The translations under genes and the position numbers were made by a program. Positions 58,962 to 64,000 of a stretch of 64,000 nt of DNA are shown piece by piece (the first letter of the stretch is position 1; the number at the start of each line of letters is the position of its first letter). Source of the stretch: Oceanicoccus sp. KOV_DT_Chl (GTDB taxonomy: Bacteria > Pseudomonadota > Gammaproteobacteria > Pseudomonadales > Dasaniaceae); assembly GCF_900120175.1 (NCBI RefSeq), contig NZ_FQLF01000001.1:62001-126000 (forward strand), written 5' to 3'. The notes beneath the pieces are model-generated. The model did not search any database, was not told the origin of the DNA, and worked only from the letters and a program-made list of their open reading frames with translations.

Positions 58962-60313
58962 ATGGCGCTGACCACTGAGACTCTCACCGCTACACTCGTG
59001 CCCTATCTCGACGCGCCCCGCTGGCTGGTAGCTTATAGCGGCGGTGTCGATTCCCATGTATTACTCCAGCTTTTAACACATGTGCCCAATCACCCGGTGA
59101 TTGAAGCGGTGCATATCAATCATCAGCTGCAAGCGGACGCCAATCACTGGGCTGGGCATTGTCAGCAGCAAGCCGACCAGCTCAACATTCCATTACATAC
59201 TGTAGCTATTGATATCGATTCACAGCCAAAGGGCAGTCTGGAAGAGCAGGCCCGTGACGCTCGCTATCAAGTATTTGAATCATTGCTTCAACCGGGTGAT
59301 GTATTAATGATGGGTCATCATCTCGATGATCAGGTAGAAACGTTGCTACTGCGGTTATTGCGTGGCAGTGGTGTGCGTGGCGGCTCGGCGATGCCTCAGG
59401 GTAGAGTGCTGGGGAATGGGCTTTTATTGCGACCACTATTAACCATCCCAAGGTCGGTTATTGAATCTTACGCTAATGCGCATCAACTGCAGTGGATTGA
59501 AGACCCGAGCAATCAGCTGAGTGACTTTGATCGTAACTTTTTACGTTTGCAGCTATTACCCATTATTGCTGAGCGCTGGCCGGAATATCGGCAAACCTTA
59601 TCCCGTACCGCAGCATTGAATGAAGAGGCGGCATTACTCAATACTGAGTTGGCGCAACTGGATTTAGTAGGTTTGGGTTTAGGCGAGAAGGGTGGGCTCG
59701 ACTCAGGGGCTGTCGGAGCCGATTCCGTACTGCCTTTAGCCGGGTTGCATGCGCTTAGTGATAGCCGCAAAAAAAACCTGCTGCGCTATTGGTTGCAGGT
59801 TGGCGGTTTTGCTTTACCCAGTGCGGCGCAACTGCAGGCGGTCATTACCGATGTGATCAATGCGCAGCCAGATGCCGAGCCAGTCGTAGCGTGGGGGAAT
59901 GAGGTTCAGGTACGGCGCTTCAATCACTGTCTCTATGCAATGCCGCCGCTGGCTGCGATTGATAAAACACTGGTTGCAGACTGGGATTTAGTGGGGGGCT
60001 AGTGCTGAATGGTCAGCAATTGCAGGCTGAGCCGATAGTCGGCAGTGGCCTTGGGGTCGCGCGTTTGCAGCAGAGTGAGTCAGTCAACGTGCGTTTTCGG
60101 CAAGGCGGGGAGCGTTGCCAGCCGGTTGGTCGCAGCGGTTCCCAAAGCCTAAAGAAACTGTTTCAGGAGGTTGGTCTGGAACCGTGGTGGCGTGATCGCG
60201 TGCCGTTACTTTATAGCGGCGATGAGCTTATTGCTGTTGCAGATTTGTGGATATGTCAGGGCTGGCAGGCGTTGCCTGGCCAGCCCGGGATTAATATCCG
60301 TTGGGATAAGTGA
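58962..60313 (+). CDS. tilS: tRNA(Ile)-lysidine synthase TilS; one apparent frameshift
   Basis: Makes lysidine at C34 of tRNA-Ile(CAU), normally essential. PP-loop YSGGVDSHVLLQL near the N-terminus, HINHQLQADANHWAGHC, GHHLDDQVETLLLRLLRGSG and MPQGRVLGNGLLLRPLL. The frame breaks in the G-run 59993-59998. One added G reads VGGLVLNGQQLQAEPI and joins the C-terminal substrate-binding domain (RFRQGGERCQPVGRSGSQSLKKLFQEVGLEPWWRDRVPLLYSGDELIAV), total about 450 residues. Confidence 0.94.
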
Positions 60314-60315
60314 CG

Positions 60316-61964
60316 TTATTCACTGACGGTGAAGCTTACCGGCGTCGATATGCTGCTTTTCATGCCGTCACTATCAATGGTCGCGATAGCAAAGTTATAA
60401 GTCCCTGCCTCGGTCAAAGTGATGGCGTGGCTGTTGGTGCTGCCGTTATTAATGCTTACAACTTCACCGTCATCTGACGACGAGCCGTCAAGGAAGTAAT
60501 AATTTCATAACCGCCCAGTTCAGCGATGGTGAGTGGATCACCATTTTCCCGCGTGGTTGGAATTGCCCATGATAATGTTACAGTGACACTAAATGGCTCA
60601 GGCGTTGGCTCAGGCGTTGGCTCAGGCGTTGGCTCAGGCGTTGGCTCAGGCGCTGGTTCTGGAGTCGGCTCAGGTGTTGGTTCAGGCGTTGGCTCGGGCG
60701 TTGGCTCGGGCGTTGGCTCGGGAGTCGGCTCAGGTGTTGGTTCAGGCGTTGGCACTGGAGTCGGCGTTGGTGTAGGTACCGGAGTCGGCTCAGGCGTAGG
60801 CTCTGGAGTCGGAGTCGGAGTCGGCTCAGGCGTTGGTTCTGGAGTCGGAGTCGGTTCTGGTGTTGGCACCGGCGTCGGTGTGGTCTCGACAATGGTAATA
60901 ACGACTTCGGTTGGCGCCGGTTTTACCAGTGCTTGGGGCGTTACAGTTGGAGCAATTTGTTCAGCTTCTTCGGCAATAACAGTATCCAAATCAGAAATAG
61001 GTGTGTCGGTGCCTGGAATCTTCAGCGACGCTGGGCTGGAGCTGAGAATTTGTTGCATCTTCTGTTTATTGACGGATTTCAATTCAGTGATAGGTCGGCC
61101 ATCGTTTTCCCCATCCAGCGATCCATCCAGCATATCCTCGGCAAAAATAGCCACTAGCATTTCCGGGTCGATCTCGGCGCCGTCAGCGACAGCTTCCTGT
61201 TTTACCTTATCGGCCAGTGCTGCGAAAACCTCGATGGTGGTGCGGTAGGCCAGTGATCTTGCTTGATCTGTGTCGGCGGATAAGACCGGTGAGCTGGTAA
61301 ATAGATCGGTATTCTCATCTAGTAGCCCAAGGCCGAAAGAGCTCTTGGTGCGCTGTGTTGCAGCGGTAATGGCGGTGCTAAAATCATTAATTGAGATGCT
61401 GTTTGGCGAAGCGCTGGCACGTAGCGTTTTGATCGCATTATCCACTACCAAGGTGGTGAGTGGCGTAGCAAATACCGCCGTGCCCGCTAATAATTGCTGC
61501 GAGCTTATAACCGTGCGTAGGGTGGGTATCACTGGCTGGGAGCCGGTCAGCTCTTCACCCAGTGTGTATTCAAGAATAAACAGCGCATCGGTGATCAGGG
61601 CAGTATCAACGTCGAGCATCAGCTGTGCGTCGGTATCGGTGACCCCTTCGGCAACCAATTGGCCTTTAAAATTACTGGCGCTGGTATCAATCTTATAGAT
61701 AGTAGCAATGGCGTTTGCGAGCGGGCCTTTAACTGCCATGCCTTTAACCGAGGTGTAAACAGTCGGTGATACATCATCGCTGACCTCAACCGGGTCGCTG
61801 GGGGTAACGGTTTGATTGGATTGCGAGCTACTGCTGGAAGTTACATTACTGGCCGAGCTTGAGGTCTCTGCCCCCGCTGAATCACTACCGCCTCCACCAC
61901 CACCGCCGCATGCGGTGATAAGAGTGCTCAGTAGTATCGTTGGTATTAACTGTTTGGAATTCAT
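60316..61964 (-). CDS. lipoprotein with long Pro-Thr-Glu repeat and C-terminal fibronectin-III-like domain; one apparent frameshift
   Basis: A start at 61964 gives a lipoprotein signal with lipobox ITAC followed by seven Gly. A Ser/Thr-rich stretch, then a globular domain of about 270 residues ([20 protein letters not shown] onward), then about 95 residues of PTPEPTP-type repeats, then a domain beginning [21 protein letters not shown]. The frame breaks near 60499-60503. One added base gives [20 protein letters not shown] and runs on to TPVSFTVSE, completing a FnIII-like domain, total about 549 residues. It is probably an outer-membrane or surface lipoprotein of unknown role. Its 3' end lies 2 bases from that of tilS. 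Confidence 0.75.
60594..60880. repeat. 12-base tandem repeat coding for the Pro-Thr-Glu-Pro tract
   Basis: Near-perfect repeats of GGCTCAGGCGTT (plus strand) and its variants GGAGTCGGCTCA and GGCTCGGGCGTT. They encode the (PT)(PE) tract of the lipoprotein. Repeat number is likely variable and assembly may compress it. Confidence 0.8.
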
Positions 61965-62316
61965 ATTGCCGCCCTGTGTAAACACGCTTTTCTTCCGCTC
62001 AGCGATGTCTATTAATGCTGAGTCCAATCTTTTATGAAATACCATCATATGAAGATCAATTCAGTATTCAAGTGCTAAGCATGAATACTACAACAGTTCT
62101 TATCAAGTTGTGACTACGGTCACTGAACCGTTGTTAGCTGGTTTTGGTTATAGCGTACGATGATGACGGTTTATAGATATAAAGTGGAATATTAAGTTCC
62201 GGTCTTAGGTGTTGTGCGTGCGAGAAAATATTTATTACCGCCGGGGTGAGAAATTCTCTATCTGTCCGTATAATCGTGCGCTTCACAATCGTGCTGGTAA
62301 CTAGAATAGGAAAATC
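61965..62316. other. divergent intergenic region before gltX
   Basis: About 350 bases between the lipoprotein and gltX. It contains a 5-bp stem GTGAC-TACG-GTCAC at 62110-62123 and the gltX -10 listed separately. Nothing else is evident. Confidence 0.4.
62269..62274 (+). promoter_or_regulatory. gltX promoter -10 element
   Basis: A perfect TATAAT, 42 bases before the gltX ATG, followed by CGTGCGC. No -35 close to consensus sits 16-18 bases upstream, so it may need an activator or be weak. Confidence 0.45.
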
Positions 62317-63798
62317 ATGACCGTTCGCACCCGAATAGCTCCTTCACCCACCGGCGATCCTCATGTCGGCACCGCGTATATTGCCTTGTTTAACCTGTGT
62401 TTTGCCCGCAAGCACGGTGGCCAGTTTATCCTGCGTATTGAGGATACCGATCAGACGCGTTCCGCCACTGATTCAGAGCAGGCGATCTTTGATTCGCTGC
62501 GCTGGATGGGGCTGGAGTGGGATGAAGGCCCTGATGTTGGCGGTGATTTTGGTCCCTATCGGCAAAGTGAGCGCAAGCACATCTATGGTCAGTATGCCGA
62601 GCAGCTGATCGAAACGGGCCATGCTTTTCGTTGTTATCGCTCCGCAGAGGAGCTCGATGAACTGCGCGCCGGCTTGAAAGAGCAGGGCATAAACCGCGCG
62701 TTGAAGCCTTACGACCTGGAATTGCCAAAGGACGAAGTGGCCAAGCGTGAAGCCGCTAATGCGCCTTATGTAATCCGTATGAACGTGCCGATGGAAGGCA
62801 AGGTTGAAATCGATGACATGCTGCGCGGCGTAATGGAGCTGGACTGGAACCTGGTCGATGCGCAGATCCTGTTGAAATCCGATGGTATGCCCACTTATCA
62901 TCTCGCCAATGTGGTTGATGACCACTTGATGGAAATAACACATGTACTAAGGGGTGAAGAGTGGATTAATTCTGCCCCCAAGCATAAGTTGTTATATGAG
63001 TACTTCGGCTGGGAGATGCCAGTACTCTGCCACCTGCCATTGCTGCGTAACCCGGATAAATCCAAATTAAGTAAGCGCAAAAACCCAACCTCGATTTTAT
63101 ATTACCAACGCATGGGGTATTTACCCGAAGCGTTGGTGAATTATCTCGGGCGAATGGGCTGGTCAATGCCCGATGAGCGAGAAAAATTCAGTCTGGCTGA
63201 AATGCTGGAGCAGTTTGATATCCAGCGCGTCAGTCTCGGTGGTCCTATCTTTGATGTAGAAAAATTAAGTTGGTTAAACGGTTTGTGGATTCGCGAAGAC
63301 TTCAACACCGAGCAGCTGGCCGATCGCTTAATTGACTGGGCATTAAATAGACAAAATCTGTTGCAAGTACTCCCGCATGCACAGCAGCGAATGGAAACCT
63401 TAAGCGACTTCGCGCCGCTGGCGAGCTTTTTAGCCTCCGGTACTTTACCGCTCAACAGCGATAGCTTCGCCGGCTTAAAACTGGATGAAGAGCAGCTCAA
63501 ACAAGTATTGCAGTTTACCTTGTGGCGAATGGAAGCATTGCGCCAGTGGGATCGTGATGCCATTTTCGAAGAGCTGAAAACATTGGCCACCAGCATGGAT
63601 ATCAAACTGAAAGATTTCCTCGTGCCACTGTTCATTGCCATCGCGGGTACCACCGCATCGTTCTCGGTAATGGACTCCATGGTGCTGCTAGGCCCGGACA
63701 TGAGTCGCGCAAGAATTCGCCACGCACTCAATACTGCCTGCGGCGAAATAGGCAAAAAACAGCTTAAAAAGTTGGAAAAAGCCTATTCAGCACTTTAA
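62317..63798 (+). CDS. gltX: glutamate--tRNA ligase
   Basis: Class I synthetase charging tRNA-Glu, 493 residues. It has the HIGH-type motif [47 protein letters not shown], and [13 protein letters not shown] (KMSKS-type). A C-terminal anticodon-binding domain ends in [10 protein letters not shown]. It matches the Pseudomonas-type GltX, with the HVGT variant. It has its own promoter and is followed by tRNA-Ala. Confidence 0.97.
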   Translation: MTVRTRIAPSPTGDPHVGTAYIALFNLCFARKHGGQFILRIEDTDQTRSATDSEQAIFDSLRWMGLEWDEGPDVGGDFGPYRQSERKHIYGQYAEQLIETGHAFRCYRSAEELDELRAGLKEQGINRALKPYDLELPKDEVAKREAANAPYVIRMNVPMEGKVEIDDMLRGVMELDWNLVDAQILLKSDGMPTYHLANVVDDHLMEITHVLRGEEWINSAPKHKLLYEYFGWEMPVLCHLPLLRNPDKSKLSKRKNPTSILYYQRMGYLPEALVNYLGRMGWSMPDEREKFSLAEMLEQFDIQRVSLGGPIFDVEKLSWLNGLWIREDFNTEQLADRLIDWALNRQNLLQVLPHAQQRMETLSDFAPLASFLASGTLPLNSDSFAGLKLDEEQLKQVLQFTLWRMEALRQWDRDAIFEELKTLATSMDIKLKDFLVPLFIAIAGTTASFSVMDSMVLLGPDMSRARIRHALNTACGEIGKKQLKKLEKAYSAL

Positions 63799-63802
63799 AG
63801 CG

Positions 63803-63830
63803 TTGACAATAAGAGGGGGGTTATTAATAT
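63803..63830 (+). promoter_or_regulatory. sigma-70 promoter for tRNA-Ala
   Basis: A perfect TTGACA (63803-63808), 16-base spacer, TAATAT (63825-63830), then a GC-rich discriminator GCGCCCC directly before the tRNA, as in stringently controlled stable-RNA promoters. The spacer and discriminator also form a stem (AAGAGGGG at 63811-63818 with CCCCTCTT at 63834-63841) that could end the gltX transcript. Confidence 0.75.
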
Positions 63831-63843
63831 GCGCCCCTCTTTT

Positions 63844-63919
63844 GGGGCCTTAGCTCAGCTGGGAGAGCGCAACACTGGCAGTGTTGAGGTCAGCGGTTCG
63901 ATCCCGCTAGGCTCCACCA
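63844..63919 (+). tRNA. tRNA-Ala(GGC)
   Basis: A 76-base cloverleaf. Acceptor GGGGCCT pairs with AGGCTCC, D-arm GCTC/GAGC, anticodon stem CAACA/TGTTG with loop CTGGCAG (anticodon GGC, reading GCC and GCU), TPsiC arm AGCGG-TTCGATC-CCGCT. The CCA end is encoded. Confidence 0.97.
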
Positions 63920-63924
63920 AATTT

Positions 63925-63960
63925 AAAACCTCGTATGTTCTTGAACTGCGAGGTTTTTTT
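63925..63960 (+). terminator. rho-independent terminator after tRNA-Ala
   Basis: AAAACCTCG (63925-63933) pairs with CGAGGTTTT (63949-63957), with a 15-base loop and a T-run to 63960, just after the encoded CCA. Confidence 0.9.
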
Positions 63961-64000
63961 AGTTTTTAAGCCTACTTTTCTTCGCTTCTACCAAGTCCAC

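Noticed and set aside
60594-60880. CRISPR array
   Set aside because: The repeats are 12-base, contiguous and coding, with no spacers.
60526-61248. Plus-strand frame with a Val-Gly-Ser-Gly repeat protein
   Set aside because: It is the antisense shadow of the Pro-Thr-Glu tract of the lipoprotein gene.

Overview
The window is a chromosomal segment of a gammaproteobacterium, most likely a marine member of the Cellvibrionales/Spongiibacteraceae or a related order. Evidence for this is the gene order map / rpsB-tsf-pyrH-frr-uppS-cdsA-dxr-rseP-bamA-skp-lpxD-fabZ-lpxA-lpxB-rnhB-dnaE-accA-tilS with dapD-dapC-glnD just upstream, the Pseudomonas-type gltX, and the DUF2970, MipA, HrpA and PilZ proteins. 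The exact genus cannot be read from the sequence alone.

Layout. 1-5.2 kb: the 3' part of an alpha/beta hydrolase, a gene-free block of palindromes (1.07-1.70 kb), a conserved 475-residue protein of unknown function and a PQQ-dependent dehydrogenase. 5.2-14.7 kb: housekeeping and small genes, including an unusual number of tRNA-modification enzymes (trhO, tapT, mnmC; dusA and tilS lie further on), MipA, ComFB, a coiled-coil exported protein and a MaoC hydratase. 14.9-21.6 kb: fadD, hrpA and an alpha/beta hydrolase that lacks its nucleophilic serine. 21.8-23.9 kb: a compact RiPP operon with an EGKCG-repeat precursor (HvfA-like), a DUF692/MNIO multinuclear iron oxygenase (HvfB-like) and a DUF2063 partner (HvfC-like). 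By analogy with Haemophilus HvfABC it should make an exported peptide whose cysteines become copper-binding oxazolone/thioamide groups. This is the most interesting system in the window. 24-31 kb: mlaA, PilZ, a response-regulator phosphatase with a STAS partner, a CmcJ/NvfI-like oxidoreductase, terB, tal, dusA. 31.5-38.7 kb: dapD, an ArsC/Spx-like protein, nth, dapC, glnD, map. 39-60.3 kb: the large translation/envelope/lipid A/replication superoperon. 60.3-64 kb: a Pro/Thr-repeat lipoprotein, gltX and tRNA-Ala(GGC).

Quality of the sequence. Ten genes, including rseP, bamA, lpxA, dnaE and tilS, are each interrupted by one or two single-base deletions, twelve in total. Eleven of them lie in G/C runs or GGGCC(C) motifs. 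In every case adding one base restores a full-length family member. Loss of that many usually essential genes is not plausible, so I read these as sequencing or assembly errors and annotate each gene across its whole span as one CDS.

How the genes work together. The 39-60 kb block combines protein synthesis (S2, EF-Ts, RRF), isoprenoid and phospholipid supply (Dxr, UppS, CdsA), envelope assembly (RseP, BamA, Skp), lipid A and fatty-acid synthesis (LpxD, FabZ, LpxA, LpxB, AccA) and replication (RnhB, DnaE). The minus-strand block before it gives lysine/peptidoglycan precursors (DapD, DapC), nitrogen control (GlnD) and N-terminal methionine removal (Map).
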